NCBI GenBank assembly: GCA_031430435.1
Contig: JANPBM010000119.1
Span: 31,942 to 95,941 of the forward strand
Length of the DNA stretch: 64,000 nucleotides
Direction of reading: 5' to 3'
From: JANNVK01 sp031430435
GTDB lineage: Bacteria; Acidobacteriota; Blastocatellia; Pyrinomonadales; Pyrinomonadaceae
The translations under genes were made by a program, and so were the position numbers. Shown one piece after another: positions 35,698 to 43,412 of the stretch (the stretch's first letter is position 1; every line of letters begins with the position of its first letter). The notes beneath the pieces are model-generated. The model saw only the letters and a list, made by a program, of their open reading frames with translations. It ran no database searches and was not told the origin of the DNA.

Positions 35698-35728
35698 TCT
35701 CAATTCTCCGTTCAAACATTCTCAGTTG
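35694..35728. repeat. Heptad repeat block, right of the S23 gene
   Basis: ATTCTCA ATTCTCC GTTCAAA CATTCTC in 7-base steps; 35696-35713 is the perfect 18-base inverted partner of 35292-35309. Confidence 0.65.
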
Positions 35729-36141
35729 ACAACTAAAACCTTCAACGCTTTCGCCAAATCGCCTTGCTTAATCAGCAAATGATCGCGTGAGAATGCCGAT
35801 AAAGCCATAATTGGAATTTCCGCATCGGCGAGAATTTTTGAAACTGCCGCCATAAACCCGACAACCGTGAAATCCATCACCAAATCAAACGTCAACAGAC
35901 GGAAATTTCCTTCGACTTTTGCATCACGAATCGCGTATCGACAAGTTTGATAATCCGTGTCGTCGAGCATCAGCGTAACTTCGTATTTGTCCGACAAAAT
36001 CATAAACGGTGCTGTCATTCGCGGCGAAAGTTCGGGATTTTCGAGCAGTTTTTTCCAATCATCGTGAGGCAGAGAAACGAGATAATACGTTTCGGGCGAT
36101 ACTTCAACGCGAGTTTTTTTGAGTAATTCGTTAATTTCCAT
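35722..36141 (-). CDS. ACT-domain protein (CASTOR/ACT_7 type)
   Basis: The 139-residue protein ends in an ACT-like ferredoxin fold with VGFMAAVSKILADAEIPIMAL (about 95-115, split as VGFMAAVSKILADAE and IPIMAL) and SRDHLLIKQGDLAKAL, typical of the small stand-alone ACT proteins related to the CASTOR amino acid sensors. It probably binds a small ligand such as an amino acid. It lies 18 bases after the membrane zinc-ribbon gene, and its C terminus reaches into the heptad repeats that flank the S23 gene. Confidence 0.78.
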   Translation of the reverse strand: MEINELLKKTRVEVSPETYYLVSLPHDDWKKLLENPELSPRMTAPFMILSDKYEVTLMLDDTDYQTCRYAIRDAKVEGNFRLLTFDLVMDFTVVGFMAAVSKILADAEIPIMALSAFSRDHLLIKQGDLAKALKVLVVN

Positions 36142-36159
36142 TTGTTTAATTTTTACGGC

Positions 36160-37134
36160 TTAATCTGTAATCGCAAAGACTTCAAACTCTTTCGGTTTGC
36201 CGAAAATTTGAGTTTCTCCGACTCCGACTTCAAATTCCGCTTTTTCACCTTTTTTAAGTTCCGGCGGACGAGTTGAACTGATACCGACAATTTGTTTTTT
36301 ATCGTCATAGAAAAAGACAAATAATTTCGGACTTATTTTTTCATAATCATTGTTCGTAATAATTCCTTTAACTTCATAAAACACTTCGGGATACGATTTG
36401 AAATTATACAACGAAGTATAGGTTTTGGAGGTCATTTTCGTATCGGTATAAATAAAGTTCGGGTACAATTCGGCTTCGTCTTTTTCGGCAACTTTTAAAT
36501 TATTTTCCTCTACTTTTGCAGATGTATATTTGTTTCCGGAGATATTAATCCACATCGGAATCGTTTGATTCGGTTTCAAGAAATCAAGTTCCGAATCGCC
36601 GTAAACTAACCCGACTTTGACATCGTTTTTGTACAAAGTAAGCGAAATTTTCGGATCGTCGATTACTGATTGACCAACATTTGTAACCATACAACGCAAA
36701 AATTCAGCCCCGAAACTACCTTTTACTTTATCTTGAATTTCCACCCTAATTTCAGCTTTTGGCGGAGTTTTTGTCTCGGAAACCGATGGTGTGGTTGAAA
36801 CGGAAACCGGCATATTTACATTTGAATTTCGCGGAATCTTGGAGCCGAAGTAAACTATTCCGCCGATTACGGCAAGAATCGGCAGTAATAATAATACGGT
36901 AATAATTGCCCCGAAAAGAAGTTTTCGAGATTTTTTTGCGGTCGGCTTGTCGGCATTCGTGATTTTATTTTGCTCGTTTGTCCAAATTTGTCTTTGTACA
37001 ATCGTATTTGGATGAGGCAAATTAAGCGTTGCCTCATTTGCTTCGGATTCGGCGTTTACAAGTAATGAGCCGTCATTCAAACAAAACGTTAAATCATCAT
37101 TATACTTAGACTTACAGAGTTGACAAACTTTCAT
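36160..37134 (-). CDS. Membrane-anchored zinc-ribbon protein of unknown function
   Basis: The 324-residue protein opens with a small zinc-ribbon-like segment (MKVCQLCKSKYNDDLTFCLN; Cys4, Cys7 and Cys18, the fourth ligand not obvious). A charged linker, one membrane helix (about 72-97) and a periplasmic region follow. That region appears to have two related beta domains (about 125-215 and 230-320) of FxLYD-like character: GAEFLRCMVTNVGQSVIDD and VFYEVKGIITNNDYEKI. I start at ATG 37134 because AAAGGTGG lies 5 bases upstream; the frame is open to a GTG at 37143. Function unknown. Confidence 0.7.
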   Translation of the reverse strand: MKVCQLCKSKYNDDLTFCLNDGSLLVNAESEANEATLNLPHPNTIVQRQIWTNEQNKITNADKPTAKKSRKLLFGAIITVLLLLPILAVIGGIVYFGSKIPRNSNVNMPVSVSTTPSVSETKTPPKAEIRVEIQDKVKGSFGAEFLRCMVTNVGQSVIDDPKISLTLYKNDVKVGLVYGDSELDFLKPNQTIPMWINISGNKYTSAKVEENNLKVAEKDEAELYPNFIYTDTKMTSKTYTSLYNFKSYPEVFYEVKGIITNNDYEKISPKLFVFFYDDKKQIVGISSTRPPELKKGEKAEFEVGVGETQIFGKPKEFEVFAITD

Positions 37135-37172
37135 ATAAACCACCTTTACAACTAAACATCATAGGTTTTTAA

Positions 37173-37739
37173 TCAACCTTTTATCAAACTCATTGCCTCT
37201 GCGCGAGTTCGCGGATCTTTACGAAAACCGCCGAGAACCGCGGAAGTTATCGTCTTAGAACCTGCCTTTTTTACGCCACGCATCGTCATACAAGTATGTT
37301 CGGCTTCCATCACGACCATCACGCCGAGCGGTTGCAGATTATCGAAAAGCGTTTCGGCGATTTGCTGCGTCAAGCGTTCTTGAACTTGCAACCGCTTGGA
37401 AAAAATGTCGGTAATTCTCGCCAATTTCGATAACCCGACGATTCTGCCGCCGCTTGGAATATAGGCAATGTGGCATTTACCGAAAAATGGTGCGAGATGA
37501 TGTTCGCACACGGACGCAAATGTAATGTCTTTGACAATCACCATTTCATCGTGCGAATCGCCCGGAAGTGCTTTAATATGCTCACTTGCATCTTGCCAAA
37601 GTCCTTCGGTCAGTTCGGCATAAAAATCTGCCACGCGACGCGGAGTTTCTTTCAAACCATCACGGTCGGGATTTTCGCCCATTCCTTCCAACATCAAACG
37701 CACGCCTTGTGCAATTTTTTCTAAATCAATTTTGCTCAT
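37173..37739 (-). CDS. folE: GTP cyclohydrolase I
   Basis: The 188-residue protein matches FolE across its length: NPDRDGLKETPRRVADFYAE (about 18-37), the zinc-site block CEHHLAPFFGKCHIAYIPSG (about 79-98) and SKLARITDIFSKRLQVQERL. It converts GTP to 7,8-dihydroneopterin triphosphate, the first step to folate and pterins. All Zn-binding residues (Cys, His, second Cys in the MTMRGVKK region) are present. Its start overlaps the larC stop by 14 bases. Confidence 0.94.
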   Translation of the reverse strand: MSKIDLEKIAQGVRLMLEGMGENPDRDGLKETPRRVADFYAELTEGLWQDASEHIKALPGDSHDEMVIVKDITFASVCEHHLAPFFGKCHIAYIPSGGRIVGLSKLARITDIFSKRLQVQERLTQQIAETLFDNLQPLGVMVVMEAEHTCMTMRGVKKAGSKTITSAVLGGFRKDPRTRAEAMSLIKG

Positions 37740-38898
37740 TTAGTTTTCGTAAAACTTCTTCCTTAAATACTTTAAGCGGAATATTTTGTTCGTTTGCAAT
37801 GCGTTTCAGCTGTTCGTATTCAGGCATTGCATTCACTTGTTTGCCGTTCAAAAGTCCGATTTTAACATCTATTTCTCCGAATTGCGTGGCGACCTTTACA
37901 AATTTCCGCTCTAAACATTCGCGTTCAACTTGACGAATGCGAACGCCGAGCGTAGTTGTTTCAACATACAAAAGTTCGATTAATTGTCGCCGTTTTTTTT
38001 GTTCGCAGAGAATTGAAATCATCGTTGCGGGACGATTTTTTTTCATCTGAATCGGCGTAAACCAGCAATCCAATGCTCCAAGTTCAAACGCTTTATCCAT
38101 CACAAAACCAAGTATTTGCGGTGAAACATCATCAAGATTTGTTTCAATCAAAACAAGACTTTGAACGTTAGACTTTGGACTTTGGACTTCCCCGAGCATC
38201 AGTCGAATCACGTTCGGAAAATTATCGTAATCACGCGTTCCTGCACCGTAGCCGATTTTTTCGGTTTGCAGATTTGGAATTTCGCCGTAACTTGTTGAAA
38301 GTGTTGCGATTATTGCCGCACCTGTCGGCGTACAGAGTTCGCCGGTGATTTCAGTTGAATAAATTGGAATGTGCTTTAAAAGTTCGGCAACTGCCGGAGG
38401 CGGAACAGGAAATTTTCCGTGTGCCATTTTCGCAAAACCGCTGCCGACTTGGATTTTTGAACACGCAAAATTCTCGATCTCCAACATTTCAAACGCGATG
38501 CACGAACCGACAACATCAATAATCGCGTCCATCGCTCCGACTTCGTGAAAATGAACTTTTTGCACGTCAATTCCGTGAACTTTCGCTTCGGCTTCGGCAA
38601 GATTTATAAAGATTTTAATCGCTCGCTGTTTGATATTTTCCGCCAACCCCGAATCGTTGATAATTTTGACAATGTTGTGCAAATGCCGATGTTTATCCTC
38701 TTGCGGTACGCTTACCTTCGCGTAAATCGCCAAAATTCCGCTTTTGTTTGCGGTCGTAAATTCGATTGAAAAATCGGCAATATCAAGCAATTTTATTTGC
38801 TCGACAAGTTCGCGTTCATCAACTCCGAGCGAAACCAGTCCGCCGAGAATCATATTTCCGCTCGCACCTGCAAAACAATCAAAATAAAGTGTTTTCAT
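37726..38898 (-). CDS. larC: Nickel-pincer cofactor biosynthesis protein LarC
   Basis: The 390-residue protein starts MKTLYFDCFAGASGNMILGG and has VHFHEVGAMDAIIDVVG, CTPTGAAIIATL and VLIETNLDDVSPQILGFVMD, all LarC features. LarC inserts nickel into the pincer cofactor made by LarB and LarE for lactate racemase-type enzymes. No larA, larB or larE is in the window. I use the internal ATG at 38898; the longer ORF start adds 12 unlikely residues. Residues 238-249 (EVQSPKSNVQSL) are encoded by a heptad repeat inserted into the frame. Confidence 0.9.
   Translation of the reverse strand: MKTLYFDCFAGASGNMILGGLVSLGVDERELVEQIKLLDIADFSIEFTTANKSGILAIYAKVSVPQEDKHRHLHNIVKIINDSGLAENIKQRAIKIFINLAEAEAKVHGIDVQKVHFHEVGAMDAIIDVVGSCIAFEMLEIENFACSKIQVGSGFAKMAHGKFPVPPPAVAELLKHIPIYSTEITGELCTPTGAAIIATLSTSYGEIPNLQTEKIGYGAGTRDYDNFPNVIRLMLGEVQSPKSNVQSLVLIETNLDDVSPQILGFVMDKAFELGALDCWFTPIQMKKNRPATMISILCEQKKRRQLIELLYVETTTLGVRIRQVERECLERKFVKVATQFGEIDVKIGLLNGKQVNAMPEYEQLKRIANEQNIPLKVFKEEVLRKLNEQN
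38157..38192. repeat. Heptad repeat inside larC
   Basis: On the minus strand the coding sequence reads GTCCAAA GTCCAAA GTCTAAC GTTCAAA GTC, exact 7-base steps. It encodes QSPKSNVQSL between the LGE and VLIETNLDD blocks of LarC, a variable linker in the family. Confidence 0.75.
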
Positions 38899-38965
38899 TG
38901 CTTTAAGTCTAAATTTCAAACCGATAAACGTCAAAGCGTGTTTTAGTGATTCGCATTGCGTTTGT

Positions 38966-38971
38966 TATACT
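38966..38971 (+). promoter_or_regulatory. Putative -10 box of argS
   Basis: TATACT lies 13 bases before the argS ATG, so the leader would be about 6 bases; no Shine-Dalgarno is seen. The -35 region is not convincing. Confidence 0.3.
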
Positions 38972-38984
38972 TTCCTATTGATTT

Positions 38985-40949
38985 ATGAACATTTTAGAGC
39001 TTCAAAATGAGTTGCGTGCAAAAGTTGCGGAAACGGCGAAAAGCGTTTTCAACATTGAACTTGAGCAAGTTGTCTATGAAATTCCGCCGAAAACCGAACT
39101 TGGCGATTTGGCGTTTCCCGTGGCGTTTGAATTGACGAAACGAATTAAACAAGCAACAGGCGAAAAACGGAATCCGCGTGAAATTGCGGAACAACTTAAA
39201 CTTGCTCTTGAATCAAACGTAAATGTTGCAAACGTTGAAGTTGCAGGTGCAGGTTACTTGAACGTTTTCTATAATCGGGCAAAGTTTTTGTCTGAATTTA
39301 CCGCAAAAACCGAAAAATCTTCGGGCAAAAAATCCATCGTTGAACACACTTCGGTTAATCCGAACAAAGCCGCACACATCGGACACGTTCGCAATGCAGT
39401 TTTGGGCGATACTTTTGTGCGGATATTACGCGAAAACGGCGAAACTGTTGAGGTTCAAAATTATATCGACAACACAGGCGTTCAAGTTGCCGATGTTGTC
39501 GTCGGGTTTATTTATCTCGAAAAAATGAACTTGGACGACATCAAAAAACTTGATGAATCGCTCGAAATTTCGTTCGATTATTATTGCTGGGATTTATACG
39601 CAAAAGTCGGGCAGATGTATTTGCAAGACGAAACGTTGAAAGCTAAACGTATAGAAACATTGCATTTAATTGAAGAAGGAAACAACGAAACCGCCGAACT
39701 TGCCGATTATGTTGCCACGCGAAACGTTGAATGTATCTTGAAAACAATGGAGCGTTTCGACATCAGATACGATTTATTGCCGCGTGAATCCGAGATTTTG
39801 CGGCTGAAATTTTGGTCAACCGCGTTTGAAAAAATGAAACAACTCGGCGTTGTGAGGTTTGAAAACGAGGGAAAAAACGCGGGTTGTTGGGTAATGCCGT
39901 TCGATTCGCACAGCGGAAACGAAGATCACGATTCCGATAAAATCCTCGTAAAGTCAAATAACATAGTTACATACACGGGCAAAGACATTGCTTATCAAAT
40001 GTGGAAACTCGGTTTGCTCGATTTAGATTTTTACTACAAACCGTTTTCGTATCAAGGCTACAAAACTTGGGTAACAAGCGATTCGCCTGTCAGTTTAGAA
40101 ACTCAGCCGCCAAAATTCGGCAAAGCGGACAAAGTTTATAACGTGATTGATACACGTCAATCTTATCCGCAAGATATTGTCCGCAAAGGAGTTGCGGCGA
40201 TTGCACCGAACTTGGGCGAACACGCAAGTATTCATCTGAGCTATGAAATGGTCGCACTTTCGCCGACTGCCGCCGAAGAATTAGGTTTTCAACTTTCCGA
40301 CGAAGATAAAACGAAATCTTTTGTGGAAATGAGCGGTCGAAAAGGTTTAGGCGTAAAAGCTGATGATCTGCTTAACCGTTTGGAAGAAAAGGCTTTAGCG
40401 GAAGTTGAAAAACGGCACGAGGATTCAACCGACGAAGAAAAACTAAAAATTGCACACACGATTGCGGTCGGTGCGTTGCGTTATTTCCTGCTGAAATTTA
40501 CGCGAAATACGATGATTGTTTTCGACTTTAACGAAGCGGTTGATTTTATCGGCGAAACAGGTGCGTATTGTCAAAATGCAACCGTTCGTTTGAACTCGAT
40601 TTTCCGTAAATTGGAAGAAAATGCGTTGGAAACTGCGAATAAAACAATCGCAAATCAAACATCAGAAATCGAAAATATCTACGACGATGATGTGTGGCAT
40701 CTGACGACTTTATCCGCACGTTTAGAAGAAATAATCGAGCAAGCCGCCGAAAACAACGAACCCGCAATTTTGGCGAAATACACATTTAATTTGGCGAAAA
40801 CTTCGAACAATTTTTATCAAAAATATCGAATTATCGCCGAAGAAAATCAATTGAAACGTGCTGTTTGGATAAAAACCGCCGACATCGCACGTCAAAATTT
40901 AACAAGAGCTTTGGCAACTTTGGGAATTGAAGTTCCCGAAAAAATGTAG
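38985..40949 (+). CDS. argS: Arginyl-tRNA synthetase
   Basis: The 654-residue protein has the ArgRS N-terminal Arg_tRNA_synt_N domain (about 5-95), the HIGH motif in NPNKAAHIGHVRNAVLGD (HIGH at 131-134), a KMSKS-like region EMSGRKGLGVKADDLLN (about 449-465) and the C-terminal DALR anticodon-binding domain (about 530-654). It charges tRNA-Arg. It is a single-copy essential gene and is co-directional with a second uma2 and aroF. Confidence 0.95.
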   Translation: MNILELQNELRAKVAETAKSVFNIELEQVVYEIPPKTELGDLAFPVAFELTKRIKQATGEKRNPREIAEQLKLALESNVNVANVEVAGAGYLNVFYNRAKFLSEFTAKTEKSSGKKSIVEHTSVNPNKAAHIGHVRNAVLGDTFVRILRENGETVEVQNYIDNTGVQVADVVVGFIYLEKMNLDDIKKLDESLEISFDYYCWDLYAKVGQMYLQDETLKAKRIETLHLIEEGNNETAELADYVATRNVECILKTMERFDIRYDLLPRESEILRLKFWSTAFEKMKQLGVVRFENEGKNAGCWVMPFDSHSGNEDHDSDKILVKSNNIVTYTGKDIAYQMWKLGLLDLDFYYKPFSYQGYKTWVTSDSPVSLETQPPKFGKADKVYNVIDTRQSYPQDIVRKGVAAIAPNLGEHASIHLSYEMVALSPTAAEELGFQLSDEDKTKSFVEMSGRKGLGVKADDLLNRLEEKALAEVEKRHEDSTDEEKLKIAHTIAVGALRYFLLKFTRNTMIVFDFNEAVDFIGETGAYCQNATVRLNSIFRKLEENALETANKTIANQTSEIENIYDDDVWHLTTLSARLEEIIEQAAENNEPAILAKYTFNLAKTSNNFYQKYRIIAEENQLKRAVWIKTADIARQNLTRALATLGIEVPEKM

Positions 40950-40983
40950 CTTACGCATTCAGGATTTATCAAGGAGATTTATT

Positions 40984-41592
40984 ATGTCAACTGTTATGGA
41001 AACAACTCGAACAACGGTAAATGTTCCGCTTGGCGTTTCTATCGTTTCGCCTAAAAATGGTCGCCGATTTCGTGATGAAAATGCGGTAAACCGTTTTTTG
41101 TCAACAAATAAAGGTTATGAATACATCAACGGAAAAGTGGAGAAAAAGAAAATGCCGAACGCGAAACACAGCGGAGTTGCGACAAGATTAAGTGCTGAAA
41201 TGTGGATGTTTTTGAAGAAAAATAAAATCGGACGCGTTTATAACGAAGCACATTTTCAGATTCGTACAAACAAACGAATTCCCGATGTCGCGTTTGTTTC
41301 AACTTCGCGGATTCCTGCGGACGGCGAACCTTCGCAACTTTGGGAAATTGCTCCCGATTTGGCGGTTGAAGTTATTTCTCCGAGCGATTCGTACATCAAA
41401 GTTTTCGATAAAATTGATGATTATTTTGCTGCGAATGTGAAACAAGTTTGGATAATAAATCCGATTAAGAAAACTTTTACAATCTATTTTTCAACCACCG
41501 AAACAAAGATTTTGACCGAAAAAGAAACATTAACCTGCGAAGATATTCTACCGAATTTTCGCTTAAAATTGAACGACATTTTTATAGACTAA
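40984..41592 (+). CDS. Uma2 family endonuclease-like protein
   Basis: The 202-residue protein is a second Uma2/DUF820 member with NAKHSGVATRLSAEMWMFLK, RIPDVAFVSTSRIPADGEPS (active Asp) and APDLAVEVISPSDSYIKV. AAGGAG lies 7 bases before the ATG at 40984, so I prefer it to the frame's earlier ATG at 40927 inside argS. It is separated by three bases from the DAHP synthase start, so the two are probably co-transcribed. Confidence 0.87.
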   Translation: MSTVMETTRTTVNVPLGVSIVSPKNGRRFRDENAVNRFLSTNKGYEYINGKVEKKKMPNAKHSGVATRLSAEMWMFLKKNKIGRVYNEAHFQIRTNKRIPDVAFVSTSRIPADGEPSQLWEIAPDLAVEVISPSDSYIKVFDKIDDYFAANVKQVWIINPIKKTFTIYFSTTETKILTEKETLTCEDILPNFRLKLNDIFID

Positions 41593-41595
41593 TTT

Positions 41596-42612
41596 ATGCT
41601 TATCGTCATGAGATCGAACGCAACTTCCGAAGATATTGAAGGCGTTCTGGCAGTAATCGAACAACTTGGCTATCGCGGACACGCAATTGCGAGCGACAAT
41701 CGAACGGCAATCGGACTAACGGGAAATCAAGGTGCGGTTGAGCCGTCGCACTTTATGAACCTTGCGGGCGTGGCGGAAACAATTCGCGTTACCAAGCCTT
41801 ATAAGTTGATTTCAAAGGATTTACGTCCCGAAAAGTCTGTTATAAAAGTGCGGAATGCGGAGATCGGCGGCGATGAATTAGCGTTGATTGCGGGCGTTTG
41901 TTCGGTTGAAACACACGAACAAGTTTTCACCGTGGCAGAAGCCGTGAAAAAAAGCGGTGCGAAGTTTTTCCGTGGCGGAGCATTTAAGCCGCGAACTTCT
42001 CCGTATAGTTTTCAAGGTTTGGGCGAAGCAGGTTTGAAGATGTTGGCAGAAGTCCGCGAGGCGTTTGATTTGTCAATCGTTACCGAAGCGATGGACGAAG
42101 AAGGCGTTGATTTGGTCGAAAAATACGGCGATATGATTCAACTCGGAGCGAGAAATATGCAAAATTATTCGCTGTTGAAACGAGTCGGACGCTCGAAATT
42201 GCCTGTTTTATTGAAACGCGGTTTGTCGGGAACGCTCGAAGAATTTTTGCTCGCGGCAGAATATATTATGTCCGAAGGCAATTACAACGTGGTTTTGTGC
42301 GAACGCGGAATCCGCACGTTTACCGATCATTCACGCAATACGCTCGATTTATCCATCGTTCCGGCAGTCAGAAAACTGTCGCATTTGCCGATAATTGTTG
42401 ACCCGTCGCACGGTGCCGGCTACACATATATGGTTCCGCCGCTTGCTCTCGCGGGCGTTGCGGTCGGTGCGGACGGCTTGCTTTTGGAAATGCACCCGAA
42501 GCCTGAAACCGCGTGGTCAGACGGTTCGCAAGCACTTTTGCCGCAACAATATCTTGAATTAATAGAACAAGTTAAGGCGATTCACGAAGTTTTACAACCT
42601 GTTGCGGCATAA
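41596..42612 (+). CDS. aroF: 3-deoxy-7-phosphoheptulonate (DAHP) synthase, class I-beta
   Basis: The 338-residue protein has a small N-terminal ferredoxin-like domain (about 1-68) before the TIM barrel, as in Bacillus/Thermotoga I-beta enzymes. Landmarks are IAGVCSVETHEQ (about 96-107), FFRGGAFKPRTSPYSFQG, VDPSHGAGYTYMVPP and EMHPKPETAWSDGSQAL. It joins PEP and erythrose 4-phosphate at the entry of the shikimate pathway. The usual AGPCSVE reads AGVCSVE here. aroA lies at 59977 in the same window but in a separate unit. The symbol is a generic use; paralogue naming varies. Confidence 0.92.
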   Translation: MLIVMRSNATSEDIEGVLAVIEQLGYRGHAIASDNRTAIGLTGNQGAVEPSHFMNLAGVAETIRVTKPYKLISKDLRPEKSVIKVRNAEIGGDELALIAGVCSVETHEQVFTVAEAVKKSGAKFFRGGAFKPRTSPYSFQGLGEAGLKMLAEVREAFDLSIVTEAMDEEGVDLVEKYGDMIQLGARNMQNYSLLKRVGRSKLPVLLKRGLSGTLEEFLLAAEYIMSEGNYNVVLCERGIRTFTDHSRNTLDLSIVPAVRKLSHLPIIVDPSHGAGYTYMVPPLALAGVAVGADGLLLEMHPKPETAWSDGSQALLPQQYLELIEQVKAIHEVLQPVAA

Positions 42613-42615
42613 TGA

Positions 42616-42653
42616 AATCGGGAGAGACGAAGGAATATTCGTCTCTCCTGATT
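42616..42653. terminator. Hairpin after aroF without a T-run
   Basis: A 16-bp stem (42616-42631 with 42638-42653, one G-U) with a 6-base loop lies just past the aroF stop. It lacks a T-run on either strand, so it may protect the mRNA end or work with Rho rather than act as an intrinsic terminator. Confidence 0.4.
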
Positions 42654-42692
42654 CTCGAAAAAGTTTGGAATCGTTTGACGGATATTGTTTGA

Positions 42693-43022
42693 TTACGATT
42701 TTAAATTAAGCCAAAAATTTACAACGTTTTCTACTTGTTCCATTTGCACATCTGTCAAACTGCCGAGTTTTCTCACAAACTTTGCGTGTGAAACGCTGAC
42801 AATGTTTTGTGCGTCAAAAGCACCTTGCTTCAAAAAGCGAACATTCAAAGAAATTTCAAATCGTGTTCCTCTGATACTGGTTGTGTGCGGAATAACGGTT
42901 GTCAAAGCTCGGTCGGTGTCTTCGGCTTCGATGCTGAAAACCAGACACGGGCGAACTTTTGCTGCATAACCTAAATCTATCAGCCAAACTTCGCCACGCT
43001 TAGCGTATGTGCCTGCACTCAT
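42693..43022 (-). CDS. MazF/PemK-type ribonuclease toxin
   Basis: The 109-residue protein has the MazF/PemK fold motifs: KRGEVWLIDLGYAAKVRPCL (about 8-27), TTVIPHTTSIRGTRFEI (about 41-57) and the C-terminal LGSLTDVQMEQVENVVNFWL helix. Such toxins cleave mRNA at short sites. Its start overlaps the upstream antitoxin gene by four bases (ATGA), the usual arrangement. Confidence 0.88.
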   Translation of the reverse strand: MSAGTYAKRGEVWLIDLGYAAKVRPCLVFSIEAEDTDRALTTVIPHTTSIRGTRFEISLNVRFLKQGAFDAQNIVSVSHAKFVRKLGSLTDVQMEQVENVVNFWLNLKS

Positions 43023-43222
43023 TTAGCTTGTGTCTCCGATTCGGCCTCTTCGCGGTCAAGTGCAAGAAATAAATCTTCCGCCGCTAAATCAATTTCGTCA
43101 GCCGAAAAGTCGGGCGAACCGAAAATATCTGTCCGCCGGACAACTTCGACAGCTACTTCACGTTTTTCCGTTTCGCTTAACTTCTCAAAATAAATAAGTA
43201 AATTTTCAACCGTTTGTGTCAT
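43019..43222 (-). CDS. Antitoxin of the MazF-type module
   Basis: The 67-residue acidic protein is not a recognised AbrB or ribbon-helix-helix antitoxin. Residues 1-29 (VENLLIYFEKLSETEKREVA within them) form an amphipathic helix and the C-terminal half is rich in Asp and Glu, as expected for the part that occupies the toxin. It is called antitoxin by position, size and overlap. Confidence 0.7.
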   Translation of the reverse strand: MTQTVENLLIYFEKLSETEKREVAVEVVRRTDIFGSPDFSADEIDLAAEDLFLALDREEAESETQAK

Positions 43223-43412
43223 TTTATTTTACCTCTGCCAATAACATTGAAAACGAAAACATTCCAAATTACAAGTTTTCGGGAAAATACTTTTGAAAAT
43301 AATCACCAAAACGCGATGAAAGCGTAGTTTTATTCAAGACAGGTTCGGGTTTGAAGTATTTGGATGTGTTTGAGTTCCCAAATTAAAATACTGACAATAC
43401 AGATAATACTTT

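Noticed and set aside
42616..42653. Intrinsic terminator call for the aroF hairpin
   Set aside because: The stem is good but there is no T-run on either strand; kept only as a low-confidence structure.
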